The notes under the pieces: model-generated
Told to the model about the DNA's origin: nothing
Seen by the model: only the letters and a program-made list of their open reading frames with translations
Databases searched by the model: none
Assembly: GCF_020523985.1 (NCBI RefSeq)
Contig: NZ_JAIVKM010000012.1
Location: 1-64,000, forward strand
Source: Mangrovibacter yixingensis
GTDB taxonomy: Bacteria > Pseudomonadota > Gammaproteobacteria > Enterobacterales > Enterobacteriaceae
Length of the DNA: 64,000 bases
Reading direction: 5' to 3'
Position numbers and translations under genes: made by a program
Part shown: positions 1 to 8,301 of the stretch, piece by piece
How positions within the stretch are numbered: the first letter of the stretch is position 1
Layout of the letters: each line of letters starts with the position of its first letter

Positions 1-133
1 AGGACGCCGAGTCGAGCCGGCCGCAGGCTGACTGCCCGGAGGTGAACGCAGTGCGCAGCACCGGTTGCCCGCGGAAAACCGGATTGTTAAGGGGCGGGCC
101 CCTTAACACGTTCACCGGCTGTGAAGCCACATT
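1..133. repeat. Module A repeat, partial copy 0
   Basis: This stretch matches the last 133 bp of the 224-bp module A found three times at 45.6-46.8 kb, without gaps and with few substitutions; the rest lies outside the window. It carries the short-loop palindrome TTAAGGGGCGGGCCCCTTAA (87-106). After it, to about 240, the motif GTGAACGGAACTTTCACC recurs in degenerate form (near 150, 188 and 224), as it does behind the other A copies. The copy lies just beyond the 3' end of ghxP. No protein is supported here. Confidence 0.85.
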
Positions 134-264
134 GACCACATCACGTAAAGTGAACGGAACTTTCACCACACTGACACTGTGAAAAGTAAACGGAATTTTC
201 ACCGAACCAGCATCACTTCAGGTAAACGGAACGCTCACCATACTGACATCAAGTGAACAAAACC

Positions 265-293
265 GGGATAACAAAGGGGCAAGCCCCTTAAAT
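265..293 (-). terminator. ghxP terminator hairpin containing the stop codon
   Basis: On the minus strand, AAGGGGC and GCCCCTT (289-283 and 280-274) pair across a two-base spacer and are followed by TGTT. The TAA stop of ghxP (290-288) lies in the stem. The hairpin closely resembles the palindrome of the neighbouring module A repeat. The T-tract is short, so termination is inferred. Confidence 0.5.
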
Positions 294-1637
294 CGCCCAT
301 CCCCCGGCATAAAACACCACCAAAGCAACAGCAATCACAATGGTACCAATATTCAACTTACGCCATTCGCCAGATACCACACGCCCAATCACCAGCGCAG
401 CAAAACCCAGCATAATCCCGGTCACAATGTTACAAGTCAGAACAATAAACACCGCCGTGATAAGACCCGCCATTGCATCGACAAAATCATCAAAATCAAG
501 GCGCGACACATTGCTCAGCATCAGCAACCCTACATACATCAGCGCTGGGGCAGTAGCATAAGCAGGCACCAGATAAGACAACGGAGACAAGAACATAATC
601 AGCAGGAATAACAAGCCAACCACCACAGCAGTAAGCCCAGTTTTACCCCCGGCAGCCGTCCCGGCAGCAGACTCAATATATACAGCAGCAGGTGCAGCCC
701 CCACCAAACCGGAGAACACACTGCTCACCGAATCGCTGGTTAGTGCTTTACCACCATCAATAATCTGCCCGTCTTTATCCAGCAGATTTGCCTGCCCCGC
801 CACTGCACGAATCGTACCTGTAGCGTCAAACACGGCTGTCATCACCAAAGCCAGTACGCTGGGTAAAACAACCGGATTCAGTGCGCCCATAATATCCAGG
901 CTGCCAATCAGTGAATGACCATTTTCATCATTCAATGAAGGCATTTGAAAGAAACCGTGGAAATGTACTGATGGGTCGAAAATCAGCCCAACAACAGAAA
1001 CCCCGACGATAGTTATCAAAATCCCGCCCGGCACCTTCAGTTTTTCCAGGCCAATTATCACCGCCAAACCAATCAGCGACATAATCACAGGGAAGCTGGC
1101 GAAATCACCCAATGCAACCGGTAAACCATCCAGCGGATTTTTAATCACCAAACCCACCCCATTGGCGGCAATCAGTAACAGGAACAAGCCAATGCCAATC
1201 CCGGTACCTTGCGCAACACCCGCTGGCAGGTTACGTAAAATCCAGCTACGAATACCTGTTGCGGAAATAATGGTGAACAAAACCCCCATCAGGAAAACGG
1301 CGCCTAACGCAACCGGAATACTGATGTGCTGCCCCAGCACCAGGCTGAATGCAGTAAAGGCAGTTAATGAGATAGCACAACCAATAGCCAGTGGCAGGTT
1401 GGCCCATAACCCCATAAGGAGTGAGCCAAAACCCGCAACCAGGCAAGTAGCTACAAATACAGCAGTAGGTGGGAAACCCGCTTTACCGAGCATGCCCGGC
1501 ACCACAATGACGGAATAAACCATGGCGAGGAAGGTTGTCAGACCGGCAATAACTTCCTGGCGCACGGTACTGCCACGTGCTGAAATTTTGAACCAGGCGT
1601 CGAGAGTACCGCCGGCACGCGGAGAAGGTGTAGACAT
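288..1637 (-). CDS. ghxP: Guanine/hypoxanthine permease GhxP
   Basis: Inner-membrane proton symporter of the NCS2 family (AzgA-like branch) that imports guanine and hypoxanthine for purine salvage. The 449 residues equal the E. coli GhxP (YjcD) length and the sequence is nearly collinear from [10 protein letters not shown] to FYAGGWAI. Family segments [18 protein letters not shown] and [15 protein letters not shown] are present, with 12-14 hydrophobic segments throughout. The ATG at 1637 is preceded by a GGGGA ribosome site about 10 nt away. A PurR-like operator lies about 100 bp upstream. The gene sits beyond soxR as in E. coli, but a glutathione transferase gene intervenes. Its stop codon lies in a terminator-like hairpin next to a repeat element. 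Confidence 0.95.
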   Translation of the reverse strand: MSTPSPRAGGTLDAWFKISARGSTVRQEVIAGLTTFLAMVYSVIVVPGMLGKAGFPPTAVFVATCLVAGFGSLLMGLWANLPLAIGCAISLTAFTAFSLVLGQHISIPVALGAVFLMGVLFTIISATGIRSWILRNLPAGVAQGTGIGIGLFLLLIAANGVGLVIKNPLDGLPVALGDFASFPVIMSLIGLAVIIGLEKLKVPGGILITIVGVSVVGLIFDPSVHFHGFFQMPSLNDENGHSLIGSLDIMGALNPVVLPSVLALVMTAVFDATGTIRAVAGQANLLDKDGQIIDGGKALTSDSVSSVFSGLVGAAPAAVYIESAAGTAAGGKTGLTAVVVGLLFLLIMFLSPLSYLVPAYATAPALMYVGLLMLSNVSRLDFDDFVDAMAGLITAVFIVLTCNIVTGIMLGFAALVIGRVVSGEWRKLNIGTIVIAVALVVFYAGGWAI

Positions 1638-1740
1638 ACTGAAAAATCCCCTGAGATTTTTTGACTGGTTTTACTGCGAAGGGGCAATCCGGCAAACGTC
1701 AACTTCCTGCAATTGATTGAGGTAAAGCGAGGCACCACAA

Positions 1741-1756
1741 AAGCAAACGTTTAACT
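1741..1756 (-). promoter_or_regulatory. Putative PurR operator upstream of ghxP
   Basis: AAGCAAACGTTTAACT resembles the PurR consensus ACGCAAACGTTTGCGT, with the central GCAAACGTTT intact. It lies about 105 bp upstream of the ghxP start, which suits purine repression of a purine permease. This is a pattern match only. The rest of the 1638-1965 gap shows no gene, only the inverted repeat at 1910-1934. Confidence 0.5.
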
Positions 1757-1909
1757 TCGCAAGCGAAAACACTGACTGTTTTTTGAAGGGTGCGATTATC
1801 AAACTATCGGATAGCCATTTTCAACTTAACTGTGCGGCTTTTAGTGAAATAAAACGTTCCATTGACCAAGGATTAACCAGCCGATGCGCAATCGTTATCG
1901 TATATGCGC

Positions 1910-1934
1910 AATGCTGCAACATTATTGCAGCATT
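1910..1934. repeat. Inverted repeat between GST gene and ghxP
   Basis: AATGCTGCAA (1910-1919) and TTGCAGCATT (1925-1934) form a perfect 10-bp stem with a 5-nt loop, 31 bp downstream of the GST stop. Neither side has a T-tract, so it is not a clear intrinsic terminator. It may end or stabilise the GST transcript. Confidence 0.55.
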
Positions 1935-1965
1935 AGGTGTACCGCGATAGCAAAGAGCCTCACGC

Positions 1966-2634
1966 TTACCCCCCGGCACTGAGTATGAGCGGCCCCCCAA
2001 CCTCAATAGCCTTCTGCCAGGCCGGGCGGGATTCCACAGTGGAAAGCCAACGGCGAGCATGAGGCAGCTCTTCGGGTGCGCGCCGGGCAAGCATGGCAAC
2101 CACCGGGAAACTCATTTGAAAATCAGCGCAACTGAGCGTATCCCCGGCAAACCATTCATGGGCAGCCAGTTGTTGTTCCACAAAATTGACATGAGTGTCG
2201 ATGCGCCGGTTTAGCCAGGTTTTTTGTACCGCCTCACCAAACATCGCCCCGATTTTACGGAACATTTCTGGAACCGGGGGCCGGTCCAGGTTGCCAAAAA
2301 CCGTTTTCATTACCATCAATGGCATTAATGAACTTTCTGCGTAGTGCAGCCAAAAACGGTAATCCGCTTTGGCTTGCGGCGTAGTGGGTTTGAACTGATT
2401 TTGTGCGTCGTAGGTTTCTTGCAGATATTCCAGAATCGCACCAGATTCCGCCAAAACCAGGCCGTTATCCTCCAGAACAGGGGAGCTTCCCAAAGGATGA
2501 ATGCGTTTCAGTGCTTCTGGTGCCAACAACGTACTTTCCCGCTGATAGCACACCAGCTCGTAAGGTACCCCTAACTCCTCCAGCATCCAAAGAATTCTGT
2601 GCGAACGAGAGTTAGTGAGATGATGCAGTTTCAT
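1966..2634 (-). CDS. Glutathione S-transferase family protein
   Basis: Cytosolic GST-like protein of 222 residues, the usual family length. The N-terminal thioredoxin-fold domain (about 1-78) has the cis-proline loop SSPVLEDNG (Pro52) and the glutathione-binding Glu63-Ser64 in LAESGAILEYL. The C-terminal helical domain carries LSCADFQMSFPV, the N-capping/hydrophobic staple region of GSTs. The start is supported by GGGGAAG just upstream of the ATG. E. coli lacks a gene at this position between soxR and ghxP; the nearness to soxRS suggests, without proof, a role in detoxifying redox-cycling compounds. The substrate cannot be deduced. Confidence 0.88.
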   Translation of the reverse strand: MKLHHLTNSRSHRILWMLEELGVPYELVCYQRESTLLAPEALKRIHPLGSSPVLEDNGLVLAESGAILEYLQETYDAQNQFKPTTPQAKADYRFWLHYAESSLMPLMVMKTVFGNLDRPPVPEMFRKIGAMFGEAVQKTWLNRRIDTHVNFVEQQLAAHEWFAGDTLSCADFQMSFPVVAMLARRAPEELPHARRWLSTVESRPAWQKAIEVGGPLILSAGG

Positions 2635-2800
2635 ACTCTTCCCCTAAAGAACACTGTTATTTAACTATATCCAAAATACTTCGCATTGCAGGAAATCAGA
2701 CATGAAAGTGTGCAAATACAATCGCAATCAACAAATTGCCTGAGATATAAGAGCTTCGGCAAACAACCGAAAATGTTTAGAAAAAAAATCGCCTGTAAAA

Positions 2801-2830
2801 TTGTGTGTTTTTCGTACAGCGCATTATAAT
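2801..2830 (+). promoter_or_regulatory. Promoter of RyjA-like RNA
   Basis: A perfect TATAAT (2825-2830) follows TTGTGT (2801-2806) with an 18-bp spacer, in an AT-rich stretch without a plus-strand gene. The expected start is near 2837, at the beginning of a GC-rich segment that ends in a strong hairpin. Confidence 0.5.
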
Positions 2831-2836
2831 TATTGA

Positions 2837-2975
2837 TGTCGGGGAGCACCGGCACCTGAAGGCATAACGCTGCACAGGGGCCCCGATGTCGGGGGAAACC
2901 CTCCTGCCCAATGCGGGATAGAGCGAAAGACAGTCCGGCAAAACGAAAGCGCCAGCAATGGCGCTTTCGTCGTTA
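2837..2975 (+). ncRNA. ryjA: Candidate RyjA-like small RNA, converging on soxR
   Basis: E. coli encodes the roughly 140-nt RNA RyjA in the soxR-ghxP interval, on the strand opposite soxR and meeting its 3' end. Here the same place holds a plus-strand promoter (TATAAT at 2825), about 110 bp of GC-rich non-coding sequence with self-complementary blocks (ACCGGCACC, GGGGCCCC, GGGGGAAACCCTCC), and an 11-bp perfect hairpin (2944-2969). The resulting 139-nt length fits. Identity rests on position and architecture, because the E. coli sequence could not be compared here. The hairpin is followed on this strand by only a weak T-tract (TCGTTATT). The GST-soxR gap (2635-2982) holds nothing else evident. 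Confidence 0.5.
2940..2969 (-). terminator. soxR transcription terminator
   Basis: CGAAAGCGCCA and TGGCGCTTTCG (2944-2954 and 2959-2969) form an 11-bp perfect stem with a 4-nt loop. On the minus strand TTTT follows. It lies 14 bp past the soxR stop and probably also ends the opposing RNA candidate. Confidence 0.8.
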
Positions 2976-2982
2976 TTGATGC

Positions 2983-3441
2983 TTACTTATCTTCCAGCAG
3001 ACGTGCGCCACTCCCCTGTTCACCCAGCTTATCGCCTGGGTTACGCAATGGGCAGTCGCTACGAGAAAGGCAACCGCAACCAATACAACCATCCAGCTCA
3101 TCGCGCAGGGCTTCTAATGTTTTGATACGGTGGTCCAGTTCTTCCCGCCATTCAGAGGAAAGCTGTTTCCACTCAGCGGGGGTTAGCCGATGCCCTTCGG
3201 GCAAGACACTAAAGGCTTCACCAATGGTTGCCAGCGGTATACCAATGCGCTGCGCAATCTTAATTATTGCCACATAACGCAATACATCACGCGTATAGCG
3301 CCGCTGATTACCGCTGTTTCGCGTACTTTTAATTAAGCCTTTGCTTTCATAAAAATGCAGCGCAGAAACCGCCACACCACTACGTCTGGCAACCTCACCT
3401 GGCGTGAGGAGCGCTTTTATCCGGGGAGATTTATTTTGCAT
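2983..3441 (-). CDS. soxR: Redox-sensitive activator SoxR
   Basis: MerR-family homodimer whose [2Fe-2S] cluster is oxidised by redox-cycling compounds, after which it activates soxS. The N-terminal winged helix (about 12-80) begins [21 protein letters not shown]. The cluster cysteines are Cys119, Cys122, Cys124 and Cys130 in [12 protein letters not shown], at the E. coli positions. The 152 residues are within two of the E. coli protein. It is divergent from soxS with the operator between them, the classic arrangement. Assignment is firm. Confidence 0.98.
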   Translation of the reverse strand: MQNKSPRIKALLTPGEVARRSGVAVSALHFYESKGLIKSTRNSGNQRRYTRDVLRYVAIIKIAQRIGIPLATIGEAFSVLPEGHRLTPAEWKQLSSEWREELDHRIKTLEALRDELDGCIGCGCLSRSDCPLRNPGDKLGEQGSGARLLEDK

Positions 3442-3448
3442 AATCCGC

Positions 3449-3479
3449 TTTACCTCAAGTTAACTTGAGGAATTATACT
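3449..3479 (+). promoter_or_regulatory. soxS promoter with SoxR operator
   Basis: The perfect 18-bp palindrome CCTCAAGTTAACTTGAGG (3453-3470) lies between a -35 TTTACC (3449-3454) and a -10 TATACT (3474-3479). The spacer is 19 bp, the overlong spacing typical of promoters activated by MerR-type DNA distortion. The site matches the known soxS operator. Confidence 0.95.
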
Positions 3480-3525
3480 CGCCCCAGATGAAACTTTCTA
3501 ATTGAGAGCAACGCGAGGGAGTCTT

Positions 3526-3849
3526 ATGTCACATCGGGATATTATCCAAACGCTGGTTGAGTGGATTGATGAACATATTGATCAGCCTTTAAACATTGAT
3601 GTTGTAGCGCAAAAATCTGGCTATTCGAAGTGGTATTTACAGCGGATGTTTCGGGGAGTAATGCACCAAACACTGGGTGATTATATCCGCCAGCGCAGGC
3701 TGACAATGGCAGCAGAGGCGTTACGCACAACTGAACGACCTATTTTCGACATTGCTATGGACTATGGCTATGTATCGCAACAGACCTTTTCACGCATTTT
3801 CCGCCGCCAGTTTGACAGAACGCCAACTGACTACCGGTTACAGGCCTGA
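3526..3849 (+). CDS. soxS: Superoxide response regulator SoxS
   Basis: AraC/XylS-family activator of the superoxide regulon, consisting only of the DNA-binding domain with two helix-turn-helix units (VVAQKSGYSKWYLQRMFRG and IFDIAMDYGYVSQQTFSRIFRR). The ATG at 3526, rather than an in-frame alternative 24 nt earlier, gives 107 residues as in E. coli and begins MSHRDIIQTLVEWIDEHID. GAGGGAG precedes the start. It is transcribed from the SoxR-controlled promoter directly upstream. Its stop lies 9 bp from the stop of the convergent pdeC, leaving no room for a separate terminator. Confidence 0.98.
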   Translation: MSHRDIIQTLVEWIDEHIDQPLNIDVVAQKSGYSKWYLQRMFRGVMHQTLGDYIRQRRLTMAAEALRTTERPIFDIAMDYGYVSQQTFSRIFRRQFDRTPTDYRLQA

Positions 3850-3858
3850 CAGGTAGCA

Positions 3859-5448
3859 TCAAAAGACCCAGTGCGGCTTGCCGGGGAAAATGGTTTTTCG
3901 GGCAAGCCAGGCCTCAAACTCATCAGATGGCATTGCCCGGGCAAAATACCAGCCCTGGCAAAATTGTACGCCCCGCTTAAGCAACCATGCGACTTGTTCC
4001 ATATTCTCAACACCTTCCGCTATCGTTTTGAGTTGCAGGCTGTGAGCCATCTCAATGATATGTTCCGCAATCAGGTGGCTGGTATTGGGGCCAATTAGTG
4101 TATCAATGAAGGACTTATCAATTTTGAGAATATCCACATTCAGTGAATAGAGGTTTTGCAGGTTAGAATACCCGGTACCAAAGTCATCAATGGCGACTTC
4201 AAATCCTGCAGCCCTAAAGGCCTGAATCACTGGTGTTGTCTTCGCCACATCGATAAAACCGCGCTCTGTCACTTCAATCTTGATTTGCTCTGTTTTCACA
4301 CCGAACTGGTGTGCTTTATCAGAAATCCAGTCAATCAAATAAGGGGAGTGAAAATCCGTGGCCGACAGGTTGATTGAAATGTAAATATCTGGGGTTTTTG
4401 CCAGATACTCACCCAAATCATCAAATACGTAATCAACAACATACTCAGTCAGGTGAGACATCAGCCCTTCCCGTTCGATCACGGGAATAAACACTGCCGG
4501 GCTCATCAAAGGGCCTGAATAGCCATGCCAGCGCAGTAATGCTTCCGCCCCAACACAACGGCCATGTTTGATGTCAACAATAGGTTGATAATGCAGGTGA
4601 AACTGTTTTTTCTTCATGGCATTCATCAACAAACGACGGGGGGAGTTTAGCTCCCGCTGCGCCCGCGACCAGCCCATAAAAATCAGCAAACTTAGAATAA
4701 CCCCCAACGGCACAGTCACGGTCATTTGATGAGACCAGAAACTGTAAAACAGGGTATCTGAGGTTGAAGCAATGACGGCAACAGGCCGTTTTGCATGGGT
4801 TATGCTGTAGAACCGCTGATTGGCGCGAAACATCGATTGGTCATGCCGGATTAATCCGGACAGAGCCTGCGCATCTACACCTGGACTCAGAGAGAAGAAG
4901 CGCATTGTGCGGGTATCAAAAATCCCCCATTTCATCGATTTGTCATTGGTAATGACGTTACCAAATGACAGGGGATTCACTACCGCAACATAATTCCCTT
5001 TACGCATATAGACCATTTTGTGGCCGGAGAAAAAAGGCGTATCGCGGAAATAATAGATAGCAACATCACCGTCACGTGAATAGTCCGGAGTACCAAGGTA
5101 AAAAGGTAGCGATGGGTGTAAAAACGTGGAGCAAATCAAGTCATCATTATGGGCGTAAATCAGTTCGTCTACATCCATAGAAGTGCGCAGGCTACTCAGC
5201 ATACTCACCTGATGAGCGGGCGAACAAGGAACACCGCGAAAACGGCTGGCATCTTCACGAACATCGTTCACATGGCGAATTACGTTTTCACTTTTCTCAA
5301 GAATCATGGAGGCATATGCCTGCAAGTGCTGTTGAGTATCATTTTCAGCACGAATTCGCGCAAACCAGATTGCAAAGACAATAGGTAGCATGACTATCAG
5401 CAAAACGCCGATTATTCGCAACGTTTTCTTCCACGGCTGGAGAGTCAT
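3859..5448 (-). CDS. pdeC: CSS-motif cyclic-di-GMP phosphodiesterase PdeC
   Basis: Membrane enzyme that hydrolyses c-di-GMP to pGpG. The chosen ATG at 5448 (MTLQPWKKTL) has TGAGG upstream and gives 529 residues, close to the 528 of E. coli PdeC; an in-frame start at 5517 would add 23 residues. After the first membrane segment (about 10-30) comes a periplasmic domain with Cys75 and Cys106, the pair that forms the redox-sensitive disulfide in this family; the usual CSS triplet reads CST here. A second membrane segment (about 240-260) precedes the EAL domain, with EAL at 302-304 in GAEALLRW, ISINLSATDFH and IDDFGTGYSNL. Adjacent to soxRS as in E. coli. Confidence 0.96.
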   Translation of the reverse strand: MTLQPWKKTLRIIGVLLIVMLPIVFAIWFARIRAENDTQQHLQAYASMILEKSENVIRHVNDVREDASRFRGVPCSPAHQVSMLSSLRTSMDVDELIYAHNDDLICSTFLHPSLPFYLGTPDYSRDGDVAIYYFRDTPFFSGHKMVYMRKGNYVAVVNPLSFGNVITNDKSMKWGIFDTRTMRFFSLSPGVDAQALSGLIRHDQSMFRANQRFYSITHAKRPVAVIASTSDTLFYSFWSHQMTVTVPLGVILSLLIFMGWSRAQRELNSPRRLLMNAMKKKQFHLHYQPIVDIKHGRCVGAEALLRWHGYSGPLMSPAVFIPVIEREGLMSHLTEYVVDYVFDDLGEYLAKTPDIYISINLSATDFHSPYLIDWISDKAHQFGVKTEQIKIEVTERGFIDVAKTTPVIQAFRAAGFEVAIDDFGTGYSNLQNLYSLNVDILKIDKSFIDTLIGPNTSHLIAEHIIEMAHSLQLKTIAEGVENMEQVAWLLKRGVQFCQGWYFARAMPSDEFEAWLARKTIFPGKPHWVF

Positions 5449-5776
5449 ACATGCCTCATGAGCGCGGTTATAGCACCTGGTAATGAGAATCAGTAAAAAT
5501 AGACGTTTACGTTGCATGAATCGCTAAAAATTAGCAATAGGGAATGCCTTTAATTTTCTTAAATTGCAGAGATACAACCCGCTATTAGCCATAAATTAAA
5601 GCTATAAATAAAATGACTTGGTGTTTTGATAATCAATTACAGCTATTGCATGAGAAATACACTGGCTGCGAAAAAACCATGATAATGGAATGTGAAGAAC
5701 AGTAAAGCCCGACCTAAGCAAAATAATAGCAGTAACATAACCTAAGACGGTAAAAACTCGAATTTTTATACCAAAA
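5449..5776. other. Gap between pdeC and the diguanylate cyclase gene
   Basis: About 330 bp of AT-rich sequence. It must hold the pdeC promoter, since both flanking genes run leftward and a terminator ends the upstream one. No convincing ORF, RNA or named operator was recognised. Confidence 0.5.
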
Positions 5777-5798
5777 AAATTAAGATAATTCTTAATTT
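5771..5798 (-). terminator. Terminator overlapping the stop codon of the diguanylate cyclase gene
   Basis: On the minus strand AAATTAAG, a six-base loop and CTTAATTT are followed by a T-run (plus-strand A73-A79). The 8-bp stem has only one GC pair. The TAA stop (5794-5792) is inside the stem. Confidence 0.55.
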
Positions 5799-7222
5799 AT
5801 TGCGGTTTTCACGGCCTGCCCAGGTGTGTCCCCTACAATAACAGACATTCCCCGCCCATTGCGTTTAGCGCCATACAGTGCTTCATCAACCTGCTTTAAG
5901 ACTTCGTTGGCAGACATAACATCACCGGTACGCAGAGAAAGAATGCCAGCACTAAATGAGATACGCAGTTCCTGATAACCTGGTATAACCTGGGTGTTGG
6001 TGAGACGCTGGCGAAACTGTTCAACAAAACACCATGCCTGCTGGCTATCTGCCTCGGGTAAAATCACTAAAAACTCTTCCCCACCAAGGCGGCCGCTAAC
6101 CATGCCGGGTAACGGACGTGCCTGCAATTCCCGGCCAAAACAAGACAGCGCAATATCGCCAGCTGAGTGGCCCCAGCAGTCATTAATGCGTTTAAAATAA
6201 TCCAGGTCAAACATAATGACAGATATCCCATGCTGAATGACACGTTGCCCATTACGCAACAGAATATCGTTAAGTTGCGCAAGCACACCGGCCCGGTTGA
6301 AGCACTTGGTGAGTTCGTCAGTAATGGCTTTGCGTGCCAGGCGTTGTTCTTCACGTTTACGCGCAGTAATATCCACGCCAATATTTAGAATGGAGTGATC
6401 CGGCAATAAAATATTTGACCACAAGGTCGTTAATACACGCCCATTTTTATCAATCGGGTACCATTCCTGCATTTTCTCCCCGGGAGATGTCGTGACCGAA
6501 GCCCGTACTTTCTCGCGTATTGTTAAGTCTGGATAAAAAAGCGCCAATGGGTCTGGAAAACGATTTAATTCATCTCTGTTCCAGCCAAATAATCGCTGGC
6601 ATTCGCCGTTCCATAATATGCAGCGATTATCTGCACTAAATGAATTTATTAATATTGGTGAATTCGAAAAAAGGGTGGTGTATTGAGTAACTATTTTCTC
6701 TGTTTCATTCAGAGAATGATGAACGAAGTAATATTTAATTAAATATTCTTTTATTTCACCAGAAATAATAGCAGCAAGATTACGGAGTATTTTTTGTGAG
6801 TAGTTTTGGTGAGGGAATGCGAGAAAAAAATAACCCGCGACTTCACCATTTTGATTACGGAGCTTACCCAGGACCGCTGATTCAAGCGCACGCAGGCCTT
6901 CCCCTGAACGGGCAAAGAAATGCCTGCCAACCCCTCTCTCCCATGCAATAGTGTTCCACCCGCAGGACTGCAGGCGTATGTCTGCAAGCATTTGGTGAAC
7001 ATCCTGCTCCCGGCAAGGACAATATCCACTCACCCTGACATTGAGATGTTGGTTTTTTTCGATAAGCGCCACCCAGCCCATGGGCGCACCCAGTGCACAA
7101 GTAAAAGCATCAATGACCTGTTCAAGAGAGGTACTTTCAAGAATAACCGGAAGTACCCCAGCCAGAGCATTCAATATTGAACCAGGTGTCTGTATATCGT
7201 GCTCAGTATTATCATTTTTCAT
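5792..7222 (-). CDS. GAF/PAS/GGDEF diguanylate cyclase
   Basis: Probable cytosolic enzyme making c-di-GMP from two GTP; no membrane segment is seen in 476 residues. An N-terminal GAF-like region (about 20-165) is followed by a PAS domain (about 185-285, with ILWNGECQRLFGWNRDEL) and a GGDEF domain (about 300-465). The active-site motif is GGEEF at 380-384 and the metal/substrate motif DLDYFKRINDCWGHSAGD is intact, so activity is expected. The product-inhibition RxxD motif before GGEEF is replaced by LPGM. E. coli has no gene here. It lies in the same orientation as pdeC, pairing a c-di-GMP maker and breaker. The input signal is unknown. Confidence 0.88.
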   Translation of the reverse strand: MKNDNTEHDIQTPGSILNALAGVLPVILESTSLEQVIDAFTCALGAPMGWVALIEKNQHLNVRVSGYCPCREQDVHQMLADIRLQSCGWNTIAWERGVGRHFFARSGEGLRALESAVLGKLRNQNGEVAGYFFLAFPHQNYSQKILRNLAAIISGEIKEYLIKYYFVHHSLNETEKIVTQYTTLFSNSPILINSFSADNRCILWNGECQRLFGWNRDELNRFPDPLALFYPDLTIREKVRASVTTSPGEKMQEWYPIDKNGRVLTTLWSNILLPDHSILNIGVDITARKREEQRLARKAITDELTKCFNRAGVLAQLNDILLRNGQRVIQHGISVIMFDLDYFKRINDCWGHSAGDIALSCFGRELQARPLPGMVSGRLGGEEFLVILPEADSQQAWCFVEQFRQRLTNTQVIPGYQELRISFSAGILSLRTGDVMSANEVLKQVDEALYGAKRNGRGMSVIVGDTPGQAVKTAIN

Positions 7223-7840
7223 TTAGAATTCTTCGCATAACCATATGAATTCGCATAAAATTCACTGAACAACGCTATCGCATTGCGTTATAAATACAAA
7301 CTGACCATAAATCTGTATACAGTGTGAAGCGCCAAAAAATATAACGATAACAACCAATATCGAAAAAGGTTGAGTAAGGTCTAAAAAAACCCACCGTGAT
7401 AAAACACAGTGTAATAATTAATAAAAAAGTATTAGTAATCAGTAAACTGGCATACAAGTGCAGTCAATAATTACTTCCGACATAATAAGTCAGCTTAGTT
7501 CGACTGTAAATAATGCAGACCGATCCTGACGGCACAGCTTAATTTATAACTATATGATTTTAATTATATAATCAATGAAGCCTAGGATTATTCTTAGGAG
7601 ATTTTCTGTCAATCACAGGCTGCCACCCTATTTTCTCCTTATAAAATAATCACATAAAACTCACGGGTGCATTTTTTAAAAATTATCGTCGTCAACTGGT
7701 GAATAAAACAACAAATGTGATATAGTTCACAAAAATGAGTTAAAGACTGCTTCATCACCTGCAATGTCACAGTGCTTTCTTAAGGCTGCCAGTTACCAGA
7801 ACCGCCACAGAAAGCCACCGTATTACTGAGGATTGTTTTC
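7223..7840. other. Divergent regulatory gap upstream of the diguanylate cyclase gene and yjcB
   Basis: This 618-bp, AT-rich gap separates the divergent cyclase gene and yjcB. The only strong signal is a consensus CRP site at 7714-7733. A 60-codon minus-strand reading frame at 7275-7457 has low-complexity composition and no support. A long non-coding leader or unrecognised small RNA cannot be excluded. Confidence 0.5.
7714..7733 (+). promoter_or_regulatory. CRP-binding site upstream of yjcB
   Basis: AATGTGATATAGTTCACAAA contains both perfect CRP half-sites, TGTGA (7716-7720) and TCACA (7727-7731), at the correct 6-bp spacing. It lies about 110 bp before the yjcB ATG and 490 bp before the divergent cyclase gene, so yjcB is the likelier target. 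Confidence 0.8.
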
Positions 7841-8125
7841 ATGGCTACTACTCTAACAATGAGCGTAATGCTGATGCGCTGGCCACTGTTCAGCGCTGTA
7901 CTGATGTTTATGGCAAGCACACTGAATATTCGCTTTCGGAGAAATGAGCGCTATGCTCTGGCGTTTGTCAGTACCAGTCTTGGCCTGGCTGCATCTTGCT
8001 GGTTTGCAACAGCATTGCTGGGGTTATCGCTGGTTGACTTGAGTATCTTCTGGGCACATTTCAAAGATGTGATGGTTGATATTATGAGCCATACACCGCC
8101 TGAGTGGCCAGTAATGGTAAGTTAA
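7841..8125 (+). CDS. yjcB: Small inner-membrane protein YjcB
   Basis: Membrane protein of 94 residues; E. coli YjcB has 93. The segment MRWPLFSAVLMFMASTLNIRFRR is almost the same as the E. coli one. Two hydrophobic segments (about 13-27 and 42-64) flank a basic loop, RFRRNER, and the C-terminus is a short polar tail with HTPPEWPVMVS. Function is unknown. CTGAGG precedes the ATG by about 10 nt. A consensus CRP site upstream suggests glucose-repressed expression. In E. coli it sits between ssb and pdeC; here about 18 kb of extra genes separate it from ssb. Confidence 0.9.
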   Translation: MATTLTMSVMLMRWPLFSAVLMFMASTLNIRFRRNERYALAFVSTSLGLAASCWFATALLGLSLVDLSIFWAHFKDVMVDIMSHTPPEWPVMVS

Positions 8126-8301
8126 CCACTCCGGTAGCCAAAAAGGCTTTCCGCTCACAGATAAAAACGAAAAAACAAAACGTTATTGAAACACACGGCG
8201 ACTTTTTTATTACGCCCGCACAATAAAAACAGCCAGGGAATGAGCATCTGTGTTCTATTACACCGGACAAGATGATGATGTTTATTTCACGCCCTGGCGC
8301 G

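Noticed and set aside
7275-7457. 60-codon minus-strand hydrophobic frame in the yjcB upstream gap
   Set aside because: The AT-rich sequence gives random Phe/Ile/Tyr codons; no ribosome site or relative was recognised.
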